This document shows positions 17,662-25,279 of a DNA stretch of 64,000 nt, one piece after another. Source of the DNA: Gluconacetobacter entanii. Its GTDB lineage: Bacteria > Pseudomonadota > Alphaproteobacteria > Acetobacterales > Acetobacteraceae. Each line of letters starts with the position of its first letter. Position 1 is the stretch's first letter. The position numbers and the translations under genes were made by a program. The DNA is taken from assembly GCF_003206495.1 (NCBI RefSeq), contig NZ_NKUF01000015.1, positions 1 to 64,000 of the forward strand. Direction: 5' to 3'. The notes beneath the pieces are model-generated. The model searched no databases. It was not told the DNA's origin and saw only the letters and a list, made by a program, of their open reading frames with translations.

Positions 17662-18084
17662 ATGAACCCCATCAGATTTATGCCGGTACTGGCCCTTGCC
17701 GGTGCGCTGTGCGCCTGTGTCGGTCCGGGTGGACCGGGCGGGTACGGCGGTAACTATTACGGCGGATACGATTATTACAGCGGGTATGGCGGCGGTGGTT
17801 ACGGCGGCTATTACGGGCGCGATTATTATGGGGGCTACCCGGTTTATGGCGACCATGGGCGCGGTGGCCCGGGACGTGGTGGTCCGGGACGTGGGCCCGA
17901 CGGCCATGGCGGTTTCGGCGGCGGACATGGCCCCGGCGGCCCGGGTGGTCATGATGGCGGCCATGGTGGTGGCTTTGGCGGCGGGCGCGGTCCTGGTGGT
18001 CCGGGTGGCGGCGGTGGTCACGGCGGCGGCGGTGGCGGCGGCCATGGTGGCGGTGGCGGTCACGGTGGCGGCGGCCGCCGATAG
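17662..18084 (+). CDS. Glycine-rich lipoprotein
   Basis: About 140 residues. MNPIRFMPVLALAGALCAC is a lipoprotein signal with lipobox LCAC. The mature chain is almost all Gly with Tyr first (GGYGGNYYGGYDYYSGYGGG), then His, Pro and Arg blocks (GHGGFGGGHGPGGPGGHDGG). Such chains are disordered and may bind metal through His or interact with polysaccharide; the low complexity prevents a family call. AGGAAC precedes ATG 17662. Other frames of this repeated DNA are also open for long stretches, so the frame rests on the signal peptide and ribosome-binding site. Confidence 0.65.
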   Translation: MNPIRFMPVLALAGALCACVGPGGPGGYGGNYYGGYDYYSGYGGGGYGGYYGRDYYGGYPVYGDHGRGGPGRGGPGRGPDGHGGFGGGHGPGGPGGHDGGHGGGFGGGRGPGGPGGGGGHGGGGGGGHGGGGGHGGGGRR

Positions 18085-18093
18085 GCCACACCC

Positions 18094-18262
18094 CGAGCGG
18101 TGCAGGGACACGCCCCCTGCACCCAGACCTGTTGATCAAGGCCCCGGTTGCCAGAGGTCCGCGACCTTTGGTGGGGGCGGGGGCAACGCCCCTGAACGTG
18201 CGGCGTTACTGTCGCATGGAACAGCCGGGCGGCATGCCCCGGCCCCGGCAGGGATCACGTCC
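18094..18262 (+). repeat. Family A palindromic repeat, strongly diverged
   Basis: Shows GTGCAGGGACACGCCCCCTGCACC, later CCAGAGGTCCGCGACCTTTGG, CGGGGGCAACGCCCCTGA and CCGGGCGGCATGCCCCGG. The order matches family A but stems contain mismatches. It fills the space between two convergent genes. Confidence 0.65.
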
Positions 18263-18277
18263 CCGGATCGTGCGGGA

Positions 18278-18610
18278 TCATCCGTGGCCGGACGTGCCGG
18301 CGCACAGGTTCATCACCATGACCCCGGCGATGATGAGCGCCATGCCACCAATGGCGGCAAGGCTGAGTTTCTGTCCCAGCCACGCCCACGATACGACCGT
18401 GATGGCGACGGTGCCGACCCCGGACCAGATGGCATAGGCGACGCCGGTGGGAATCGTGCGCAGGGCCTGTGACAGGGCATAGAATGCGGTCAGGTATCCC
18501 ACCACCGTCACGCAGGATGGCAGGCGACGGGTGAATCCGTCCGACAGGGTCAGGAAGAAAGTCGCCGTGACCTCCGCCCCGATGGCGAGCGCCAGATACA
18601 GATAGGCCAT
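18278..18610 (-). CDS. Small multidrug resistance (SMR) transporter, EmrE/QacE type
   Basis: 110 residues with four transmembrane helices. The essential Glu sits in helix 1 (LYLALAIGAEVTATFFL, Glu13), followed by the family pattern LRTIPTGVAYAIWSGVGTVA in helix 3 and a final helix ending VMNLC. SMR proteins work as dimers exporting cationic drugs or guanidinium with proton exchange. The GVAYAIWSGVG form and Leu/Phe-rich helix 1 favour the EmrE/Qac subgroup over Gdx. I looked upstream for a guanidine riboswitch and saw none convincing. Confidence 0.88.
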   Translation of the reverse strand: MAYLYLALAIGAEVTATFFLTLSDGFTRRLPSCVTVVGYLTAFYALSQALRTIPTGVAYAIWSGVGTVAITVVSWAWLGQKLSLAAIGGMALIIAGVMVMNLCAGTSGHG

Positions 18611-18797
18611 GGCCGCGTCCCTCCCGATGGCCGGCGGGCACGATGCCCCGGCCTGTCGCGTCGCCTTTACAGGATCGGCGCGGTCCCGGCCACGTCACGG
18701 ACGGTCACGGTCCATGTCGGAATTTTTCCGTGATGACGCATGAAACCTTCGCTTTCACCACGTTTTATATGTATAGAGGAGATAGGAGACATGAGCC

Positions 18798-18899
18798 ATG
18801 AGCAACTCAGCACGCATGATTGCCCACCTTCTTATCAACATCCGTCGCGTGCCGCGTGAAAAACCGCTGCCGAAGGACACGACGCGTAAACAGGACTGA
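18798..18899 (+). CDS. Candidate microprotein, 33 residues
   Basis: ATG 18798 opens MSNSARMIAHLLINIRRVPR and ends TTRKQD, basic and amphipathic. AGGAG lies nine bases upstream. A second frame from ATG 18791 gives only 22 residues. The AT-rich upstream stretch (TTTTATATGTATAGAGG) could hold a promoter. Support comes only from ribosome-binding site spacing. Confidence 0.35.
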   Translation: MSNSARMIAHLLINIRRVPREKPLPKDTTRKQD

Positions 18900-19070
18900 T
18901 GCCCGGAAAACCGGGAAATCGGTCCATGGTTACGCATCCGGTGCCGCCGGATGTGCCGGGAAACTGGCATGCGGGTGGCACATGGAAACGGGCGTCATGT
19001 TATAACGTGATGCCCGGCCATGAAAAACACAGTTTGACATAATCCGGCCGCGCATCGCCGCACCGGGGCA

Positions 19071-20201
19071 TCACGCCGTCGCCGCCGGGCTGCCGCCATG
19101 TTTCAGGCGCTGCGCCAGACCGCGCAGTTCGTCGTGATGCAGCAGCCAGACGCCGTTGGTGCGGGCCAGTTGCCGTGCCGCGCGGGTATAGGCCGCGTTG
19201 GACACCACCGCCGCCACCGTCGCGTTGTAATGGGCGCGCGCGGCGGTGATCTGCTGCACGGCGTCATTGCCGACGGTACGGCTGTAAAGCTTGCACTGCA
19301 CCACCATGCGCAGGCCCCGCCGCGTGGCGATGATATCCGCGCCCTGGTCGCCGCTGCCGACGGTGGTTTCGGCCTGCCACCCGTCATGGCGCAGTTCGGC
19401 GGCGCAGTACTGTTCATATTCCAGCGGGTCCATGCCGGGGCCGACAATGTCGGGGCGTTGCGGCGTGCCGCGTGCGGCCTGCTCGATCCGGGCGGTGACC
19501 CATGGGGCGATTCGCGGCCACTGCGCCGCGCGCCCCGCCGTGCGCAGGGCCGGGCGCAGGATGGTGGCGATGAACTCGTCACGTTCGCGGTGCCATTTCT
19601 CCGGCTTGATGACGCCATAGCTGTTGCGGCCCAGTAACTGCCGCCGCCGCAGGCGCAGTGTCTCGGTATGTCGTGCAATCAGCGCCGCACAGATCGCGCG
19701 CGCCCGCCGTCGCGCCCACCACCGCGCGACAAGGCACAGCACCGGCCACCCCAGCAGCACCGCCCCACCCGCCAGCACCAGATGCGCATACCGCCCGAGT
19801 CCCATGTCGCCGGAATGGGCCACCAGTGCCGCCCGGACACTGGCCACCCCATCGCGCAGCCAGTGCCAGCACCGTGCGACCATGCCCGACGCGGGGACCT
19901 GCGTGACGTCATGGGTGCGGAAATACAGCGTGCGTTCACGCCGCCCGTCATCGCGGCGCAGGGCGGTGATGTCCCCGTCGCGCTGCACCAGGGTCCAGCG
20001 CGCGGCCGTTCCCGCATGGCGGCATCCCGCCCCGACGATCCCGTCCGACAGGTGCCGCGTGGCGATGGGTGTCGCACATCCGATGGCCTGCGCCGGCACC
20101 CGATAGACCGCGCCCTGCGCCGCCGCCGGGTCCGTCATCAGGCCCACCATGGCCGCCAGCGCGCAGGGGCGGAGAATGTTCCCTTTTCGTACACACGTCA
20201 T
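19071..20201 (-). CDS. Membrane-anchored Mrr-type restriction endonuclease-like protein
   Basis: 376 residues. N-terminal signal/anchor (about 10-29), a likely periplasmic stretch with Cys pairs (GCATP, GAGCRH), a transmembrane helix at 139-159, and an arginine-rich linker. The C-terminal Mrr_cat-type PD-(D/E)xK domain (258-365) begins DPLEYEQYCAAELRHDGW, with GDQGADI (Asp289) and VVQCKLY (Gln302, Lys304) as catalytic-core residues, then VGNDAVQQITAARAHYNATV. The core appears intact, so nuclease activity is plausible, facing the cytoplasm next to the membrane. No methyltransferase or specificity subunit is adjacent. Substrate and role unknown. Confidence 0.8.
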   Translation of the reverse strand: MTCVRKGNILRPCALAAMVGLMTDPAAAQGAVYRVPAQAIGCATPIATRHLSDGIVGAGCRHAGTAARWTLVQRDGDITALRRDDGRRERTLYFRTHDVTQVPASGMVARCWHWLRDGVASVRAALVAHSGDMGLGRYAHLVLAGGAVLLGWPVLCLVARWWARRRARAICAALIARHTETLRLRRRQLLGRNSYGVIKPEKWHRERDEFIATILRPALRTAGRAAQWPRIAPWVTARIEQAARGTPQRPDIVGPGMDPLEYEQYCAAELRHDGWQAETTVGSGDQGADIIATRRGLRMVVQCKLYSRTVGNDAVQQITAARAHYNATVAAVVSNAAYTRAARQLARTNGVWLLHHDELRGLAQRLKHGGSPAATA

Positions 20202-20260
20202 TCCAGACAGTTAACCCACAATTCATCACTTGGCGAGGCCACTGTGCGGGGGCGTTGGCG

Positions 20261-20660
20261 CATGCCACACCCGGGCTCTGCCCGGACCCGGCAGGGAGCG
20301 CGCTCCCTGCACCCTGATCCGTTCAAAAGTCATGGTTTCCAAAGGGTAATGCCCTTTGGTGGGGGTTCGGGGGCAAAGCCCCTGAGGACATCGACGCATG
20401 CCACACCCGGGCTCTGCCCGGACCCGGCAGGGATCACGCTCCCTGCACCCTGATTCGTTCAAAAGTCATGGTTTCCAAAGGGCAATGCCCTTTGGTGGGG
20501 GTTCGGGGGCGAAGCCCCTGAGGACATCGACGCATGCCACACCCGGGCGGCTTCCCGGACCCGGCAGGGAGCGCGCTCCCTGCACCCTGATTCGTTTAAA
20601 AGTCATGGTTTCCAAAGGGCAATGCCCTTTGGTGGGGGTTCGGGGGCAAAGCCCCTGAGG
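20261..20660 (+). repeat. Three tandem family A units
   Basis: Three direct copies of about 130-137 bp (about 20261-20395, 20396-20532, 20533-20660). Each has CACCCGGGCTCTGCCCGG or GGCTTCCCGG, GGCAGGGA...TCCCTGC, CCAAAGGGCAATGCCCTTTGG and GGGGGCAAAGCCCCTGAGG. The units differ mainly in loop bases and in the second hairpin (GCGCGC versus TCACGC). They occupy the whole gap between two minus-strand genes. Confidence 0.93.
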
Positions 20661-20672
20661 GTGTATGGCCCC

Positions 20673-21206
20673 CTACAACCCGTCACACAGGTTATTGGGG
20701 CATCCCGCGCGCAGGGGGGTGCCGTTTTCGGCGAGGCGTCGCGTGCTGTTGCTATAGACGGTGATGGTGCGGGGGGTGTCGGCTTCGCTGCTGGTGAATT
20801 CAGGCTGGATGACGGCGATGTCCTGCCCGTGGACGATCTGGACCTCGTGATGGTCGTTGCAGTTGCCAAAGAACGCGGTCGGTATGGCAATGCCCGAGGA
20901 ATCCACCCGCACGATGGAATAGCTGGCGGGACACAGCGCATTGCCGGTGGAGGTCAGCAGCAGGAAATCCGTATCGCCCACCTGTCCGATCTTCTCCACG
21001 AACAGGGACCCGTTCCCCGCCGCGCGCGGCAGGGTCTGCTGTCCCGCGATGCTGAGCATCCCGCTGGAGGTATCGGCATCGCCAAAGCGGGTATGGGCAT
21101 GGTGCGGGTCGGGCGGCGGTCCCGGCAGGTATTGCACGGTGGCGGCATGGACACTCCCGCCACCAAGCAGCAGCACAAGACATGCGAAAGTGAAATTCCT
21201 AAACAT
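20673..21206 (-). CDS. Exported hypothetical protein
   Basis: 177 residues. The signal MFRNFTFACLVLLLGGGSVH ends at AHA-A. The mature part includes FVEKIGQVGDTDFLLLTSTG, a Cys pair (NALCPAS, FGNCND), EVQIVHGQDIAVIQPEFTS and a final CPNNLCDGL. It is probably a periplasmic beta-rich protein. A TTG two codons upstream is also in frame. Family not recognised. Confidence 0.7.
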   Translation of the reverse strand: MFRNFTFACLVLLLGGGSVHAATVQYLPGPPPDPHHAHTRFGDADTSSGMLSIAGQQTLPRAAGNGSLFVEKIGQVGDTDFLLLTSTGNALCPASYSIVRVDSSGIAIPTAFFGNCNDHHEVQIVHGQDIAVIQPEFTSSEADTPRTITVYSNSTRRLAENGTPLRAGCPNNLCDGL

Positions 21207-21497
21207 CCGCAATATATTCTACTTTTACCGAAGGAATCATTATGTATTCATGATATGTGGGCCGGTCATGCAATACAATTTATTAAAAACAGGCATGTAA
21301 TCTGCATCTATTTTACGGGAATACAGAACTGATATTGTACGATTACACGCGGACCCTGCCCGTGTGGGAAGGCCCCCGTTCCGTGCCGCCAACAGGGCAC
21401 GGCGGAGCGTCCCGGCGCGGTGGCGTCGGGGGTGCTGTCGTGAAAAGGGGGAGCGGTGCGTGCGCCCTGCCGCCGGTCGCGCGGCGGGGGCGGCGCG

Positions 21498-21848
21498 TCA
21501 GGTCGGGCGGGACGCGGCGGTGGCGTCGGGCGCGTGTGTGGGGGCGGTGGCGTCGCCGTCGGTGTCCTTCACCGTGTCGCTGAACAGGCGGTAATCCTCC
21601 GCCACGGCAACCATGGCGCAGGTCTGGCGCGCGGAGGCGTCGTCGGGATAGGCCTTCAGGCAGCGCTGCGCGATGACGGCCCCGCTGCCTTCCTGTTCGG
21701 TTTTGCGCATATATTCAGGGACGGTGAAATTCTGCCGTGCGATCATCAGGCCCGTCTGTTTCGCCGCCTCCCGCGGGGTGGGGGCCTGCGCCATGGCATG
21801 CCCGCAGAACAGAGCGGACATCAGGACCGCAAGGCAGGATTTCTTCAT
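21498..21848 (-). CDS. Small exported hypothetical protein
   Basis: 116 residues. MKKSCLAVLMSALFCGHAMA is a clear signal peptide with AMA-Q cleavage. The mature helical part contains FTVPEYMRKTEQEGSGAVIA and a Cys pair (QRCLKAYPD...QTCAMV), then a disordered Thr/Ala-rich tail. Its ATG overlaps the stop of the upstream gene (ATGA), so the two are translated together. Function unknown. Confidence 0.72.
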   Translation of the reverse strand: MKKSCLAVLMSALFCGHAMAQAPTPREAAKQTGLMIARQNFTVPEYMRKTEQEGSGAVIAQRCLKAYPDDASARQTCAMVAVAEDYRLFSDTVKDTDGDATAPTHAPDATAASRPT

Positions 21849-22834
21849 CTGCTGGCGTTTCCCGTGGGGTCTGTGGGCGGTGTGGCGGGATGGTCGTGCG
21901 GCATGATGTCGTCACTGCCGGAGGAGCCGGAGACAAGCTGCCACTGCCTGCGGTCGTCCTGATAGCGCGAGAGGCACATCTCCAGCGCCTGGTATTTCTC
22001 CAGCCGTCCGACATCGCCCGCCATGTTCAGGCACGCGCTTTTCAGGTCGCTGTCATAACGTGCCCATGACCCGGACAGGGCGGCCTGGCTTTTCTGTTCC
22101 GCGCTGATGCAGTCCGCGTCGCTGTCCTGCATTTCCACATGCGCGCGGGCGCAGTTCTGGGCGATGGGATAATGCGGCAGGGCCACCGCGCGCCCGTGCT
22201 GCGTGTCATAGGGGTGGTGGGCCAGCTTCTCTATATCCTGCGGGGGGGCGGTGTTGCGGGCGGCGGGCTCGGGGCCCAGCGGCGGCGGCATCCACAACGC
22301 ATGGGCGGAGGCATATTCCCCCATCTGCGACAGGGCATTGGCCGCGCCCACGACGGAAAACGGCACCGGGTTGCGTTCGGGGGGCACCAGCGCGCCGGTG
22401 GTGGTGGCATGCAACTGCTGCATCAGGTCGGCCACGGCGTCGGGTTTCATGTCGCCGCCCGCCGTGTCCCATTTCCGCCCCTTGGAGAAGATCTGGAGCA
22501 CCAGTTCGAACTTGCCGATCACGACCCCCACCGTGGTCACGCCCGACGGGTTGCGATAGCGTTTGTGCAGGTCATGCACCGCCATGCCGAGCGACCCCGT
22601 GGGCGTGCGGTAGAACATCACGTCAAGCTGGTTCTGGCGCGAGATGACCATCGGCTGTCCCTGCGCCCCGTCGGGGGAGAACGACCACCCGGCATCCTGC
22701 GCGCCAGCCTGTTCCTGCGCCATGGCGGCGGGCGCGGGCACGCACGGCGCAAGGGCCAGGCCAAGGCCAAGCACCGCGACGCCCGCCATGCGGATGGATG
22801 CGACAGCCGGGGCCGCGACAGAAAAAATGCGCAT
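21845..22834 (-). CDS. Exported hypothetical protein, first gene of a two-gene operon
   Basis: 329 residues from MRIFSVAAPAVASIRMAGVA, a long signal ending PAAMAQ. The N-terminal half is predicted beta-rich: GWSFSPDGAQGQPMVIS, then VGVVIGKFELVLQIFSKGR and FSVVGAANALSQM. The last pattern (FxVxGAxxAL) resembles the C-terminal strand-helix found in small exported invasion-associated or DUF1176-like modules. The C-terminal half has repeated Cys (QNCARAH, ADCISAE, SACLNMA, EMCLSRY) as in lysozyme-inhibitor-like helical domains. The downstream 21498-21848 gene overlaps its stop. Function unknown. Confidence 0.7.
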   Translation of the reverse strand: MRIFSVAAPAVASIRMAGVAVLGLGLALAPCVPAPAAMAQEQAGAQDAGWSFSPDGAQGQPMVISRQNQLDVMFYRTPTGSLGMAVHDLHKRYRNPSGVTTVGVVIGKFELVLQIFSKGRKWDTAGGDMKPDAVADLMQQLHATTTGALVPPERNPVPFSVVGAANALSQMGEYASAHALWMPPPLGPEPAARNTAPPQDIEKLAHHPYDTQHGRAVALPHYPIAQNCARAHVEMQDSDADCISAEQKSQAALSGSWARYDSDLKSACLNMAGDVGRLEKYQALEMCLSRYQDDRRQWQLVSGSSGSDDIMPHDHPATPPTDPTGNASR

Positions 22835-22970
22835 CCCGACCTGTTTCCCTCCGTCTGGTGACAACGCCACTGCACTTGGCGCGCATGATAACCCGCCGCG
22901 CTGTGCGCCTCAATGGCGTGCGGCGCAGCCCACGGTCACGGTGGGAAGGACGTAAGGGGAAGGGGAGGGG

Positions 22971-23198
22971 TCAGTGCGCCAGGCGTGACGGGGGGATGAT
23001 GTCGCCCTCGTCCATCAGGTTCTGGATGGAATTGCGCACGCGCGCCCATGTGACGGCCATTTCCAGGTCGCCCGCGCTGAAGCACATGCCCGAACGCAGG
23101 TTCGCGATGCCCGACGCCCGCGCGCCGAACAGACGAATCATGTTCATGGCATGGGCCACGGGGTCATGGATCTGAAAATCTTGTTTAGTATTTTTCAT
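22971..23198 (-). CDS. Small helical protein, paralogue of 34458-34733
   Basis: 75 residues from ATG 23198 (MKNTKQDFQIHDPVAHAMNM). The core LRSGMCFSAGDLEMAVTWAR followed by VRNSI matches LSTGDFRRAIAWVRVRRIL in the protein at 34458-34733, including Gly-Asp and Trp-x-Arg-Val-Arg. Both also share an N-terminal pattern (DP-x-x-x-A-x-x-M). It looks like a small conserved alpha-helical protein of acetic acid bacteria. Function unknown. Confidence 0.65.
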   Translation of the reverse strand: MKNTKQDFQIHDPVAHAMNMIRLFGARASGIANLRSGMCFSAGDLEMAVTWARVRNSIQNLMDEGDIIPPSRLAH

Positions 23199-23511
23199 TG
23201 CCCTGTCCATGCCATAAAATCACGACCAGAATACGTTCATAATATGGCAACCCTGCATTGCCCCGGGATCAGGACATCATGCTATGTCAGGTTTTACACG
23301 CCACGCGTACAACGTGGCCTTTTTCATATAAAATACCACGGGAACAGGCACCACCATGCCTATGCCCTTTTTTTGTCAAGATAAAGTGACAATATATGTC
23401 AGGTCGCCGCCACGGGGACATGCGTTGCCATCGCCGGACATGCCCGGCCGGCCGCATCGGGGCGGCGGGATCGGGTCAACCAATGGGTCGCAACTACGGG
23501 ATTGTTGCAAA

Positions 23512-24147
23512 GTGAAGATATACCAGTTCCTTATCGCAGGGGCGGTTGCCCTGTCCGCGTTGCCGGCCATGGCGGGTGCGCAGGAGGCGGGGCAGTTGCA
23601 GGACAGTACGCAGTGGGCGCATTCGCCCGCCGGCGCGCGCCAGGCGCTGGCCACGCCCGACCCGCAACCCGCGCCGCCCCCGGCCATGACCATCGACGAA
23701 CGCCATGACTGGTGGGTGGCCATCCACCATTCCCCCGACCATGGCCTGCACACCGACCTGTGCATCGCAGGGGCGGAGAACGAGGTGCTGATGGTCCGTG
23801 CCGATGCCGATTCGCTACAGATGCGCAGCGCGGATGACCACTGGACGCTGACGCCCGGCTCCACGGGGGACATGACGGTGCGCATCGGCGCGTACCAGCA
23901 TGTCTTTCACATGCAGGCCAACGACGCGACGACGCTGTCGGTGGACCTGAAGCCCAAGGAGATGGCCGAACTGCTCAACGGGATGGAACGCGGGCAGCAG
24001 GCGACGGTGCAGTATGGCGAACGCACGGTCGTCAACATGACGCTGACCGGCAGCGCGCCGGTGCTGGACCGTTTCCGTGGCTGTGCGGAAACCAACCACT
24101 TCGCCGACCTTGGCCACGCACCCGACAGTCGCGCCAATCCGTTCTGA
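23512..24147 (+). CDS. Exported hypothetical protein
   Basis: About 211 residues starting at GTG 23512 with signal VKIYQFLIAGAVALSALPAM (AMAGA-Q cleavage). The mature domain contains DWWVAIHHSPDHGLHTDLCI, a beta-rich centre (GDMTVRIGAYQHVFHMQAND), and TGSAPVLDRFRGCAE near the end. The pattern of strands, an E-L-L-N helix and a G-x-A-x-x-L-D-x-F-x-x-C end parallels the N-terminal half of 21845-22834, so both may share an exported domain. The GTG start lacks an obvious Shine-Dalgarno; a longer frame begins at 23356. The preceding 23199-23511 holds no gene. Confidence 0.65.
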   Translation: MKIYQFLIAGAVALSALPAMAGAQEAGQLQDSTQWAHSPAGARQALATPDPQPAPPPAMTIDERHDWWVAIHHSPDHGLHTDLCIAGAENEVLMVRADADSLQMRSADDHWTLTPGSTGDMTVRIGAYQHVFHMQANDATTLSVDLKPKEMAELLNGMERGQQATVQYGERTVVNMTLTGSAPVLDRFRGCAETNHFADLGHAPDSRANPF

Positions 24148-24280
24148 CCCGGCAGGGGGCGGCAGGGCCGCACCGCGACCAGTGCATGACTGCCTGCGCT
24201 CTGCCCCGTGGTGACAATGCGGATGGGATGGGAAAAAATCCCGCCCATCAAGTGCATTGACCCCACGGAGGACAGAAAAG

Positions 24281-24784
24281 GTGAATCGAGTGTTTCATGG
24301 GCGCGCATGGCGTGCGGCGGTGGCCGCGTCGGCCATGTGCGCCATGACGTCGGGCATGGCCCATGCCGCCGCCCGCCATGCCCCGCCTGCCGCCCCGACG
24401 CCCGTCATGGACGTGCCGACCCTGCTGGCGCAGGGGCCGTCGCTGGTGGGCAAGCGCGTGACGCTGACCTGTTATATCGCGTCGGCCAATACCGGGGGGG
24501 CGGCCTGTGCGGCGTTTCGCATCGACGACCTGCCCGGCAGCGTGAACTGGAACGGCAGCGTGCCGCTTGATGGTGCGTCGCTGGAGGCGGCGTCGTCCGA
24601 GAAAGCGCAGCAGATGTGCGGCGACACCGGCATGCGCCCGCAGTGCAAGGCCGAGGTGACCGGCATCGTCTATGACCCGTTCGGGGACATGGGCGTGCAG
24701 GGCAAGCGTAATTTCGAACTGCGCGACGCCCGGATCCACTGGCTCGCCCTGCCCGAAAAGACCACAGGCGCAAAACGACGCTAA
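24281..24784 (+). CDS. Exported hypothetical protein, possible OB-fold
   Basis: 167 residues from GTG 24281; GGAGGACA precedes it. A signal (AAVAASAMCAMTSGMAHAAA) is followed by a linker and a domain with VPTLLAQGPSLVGKRVTLTC, an internal Cys set, and CKAEVTGIVYDPFGD. The order VGKRVTLTCY...KAEVTGIV suggests a small OB-fold of the tRNA_anti-like type found in periplasmic proteins. The exact family is uncertain. Family A repeats follow the stop. Confidence 0.65.
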   Translation: MNRVFHGRAWRAAVAASAMCAMTSGMAHAAARHAPPAAPTPVMDVPTLLAQGPSLVGKRVTLTCYIASANTGGAACAAFRIDDLPGSVNWNGSVPLDGASLEAASSEKAQQMCGDTGMRPQCKAEVTGIVYDPFGDMGVQGKRNFELRDARIHWLALPEKTTGAKRR

Positions 24785-24789
24785 ACCCC

Positions 24790-24965
24790 CTCAAAGTCAT
24801 GGTTTCCAAAGGGCAATGCCCTTTGGTGGGGGTCTCGGGGGCAAAGCCCCTGAGGATGTCTTCGTATGAAACACCCGGGCTCTGCCCGGACCCGGCAGGG
24901 ATCTCGATCCCTGCACCCTGATTCATTTAAAAAATCATGGTCTCCCACGGGTAACATCCCCCTGG
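24790..24965 (+). repeat. Family A palindromic repeats, one rotated unit
   Basis: Starts with CCAAAGGGCAATGCCCTTTGG and GGGGGCAAAGCCCC, then CACCCGGGCTCTGCCCGG, GGCAGGGATCTCGATCCCTGC, and a diverged final part (CTCCCACGGGTAACATCCCCCTGGGAG) that keeps pairing with a different sequence. The last hairpin shows compensatory divergence. Confidence 0.85.
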
Positions 24966-24974
24966 GAGGCGGCC

Positions 24975-25163
24975 TCAGCCCATGCCGGGGCCGCCGGAGC
25001 CACCCGGCCCGTCGGAACTGTCATCCTGCCCCGGTGATCCGGTCATGACGCCCACGCCGCCGCTCTGGCTGGGGTCGCTGGGTGGCTGGCGTGATGCGCA
25101 GGCCCCCAGACCGGCCAGAAGTCCCGCGACGCACAACATGCGTGCCATGCCTGTCCACATCAT
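24975..25163 (-). CDS. Very small lipoprotein
   Basis: 62 residues. MMWTGMARMLCVAGLLAGLG leads to lipobox LGAC; the mature tail of about 40 residues is disordered, Gly/Ser/Asp/Pro-rich (ending GGPGMG). Typical of small envelope lipoproteins of unknown role. Confidence 0.6.
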   Translation of the reverse strand: MMWTGMARMLCVAGLLAGLGACASRQPPSDPSQSGGVGVMTGSPGQDDSSDGPGGSGGPGMG

Positions 25164-25279
25164 GAATCTTCCTTATGCTCACGTTCTGGTGATCTATTTA
25201 GACACGCGCGGGCAAAAGAAAAAGGCGTCCTCTGGCGAATCAGGGCTGATCCCCCGGCCGCGACGCCCTGTGGCAGGGG

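Noticed and set aside
18611-18720. Guanidine riboswitch upstream of the SMR gene
   Set aside because: I looked for the conserved ykkC or mini-ykkC motifs on the minus strand and saw no matching paired loops; the transporter also looks EmrE-like rather than Gdx-like.
20261-20660. Tandem repeats considered as a CRISPR array
   Set aside because: Units are about 130 bp, nearly identical throughout and built of hairpins, with no unique spacers. The same holds for the arrays at 36176 and 43930.
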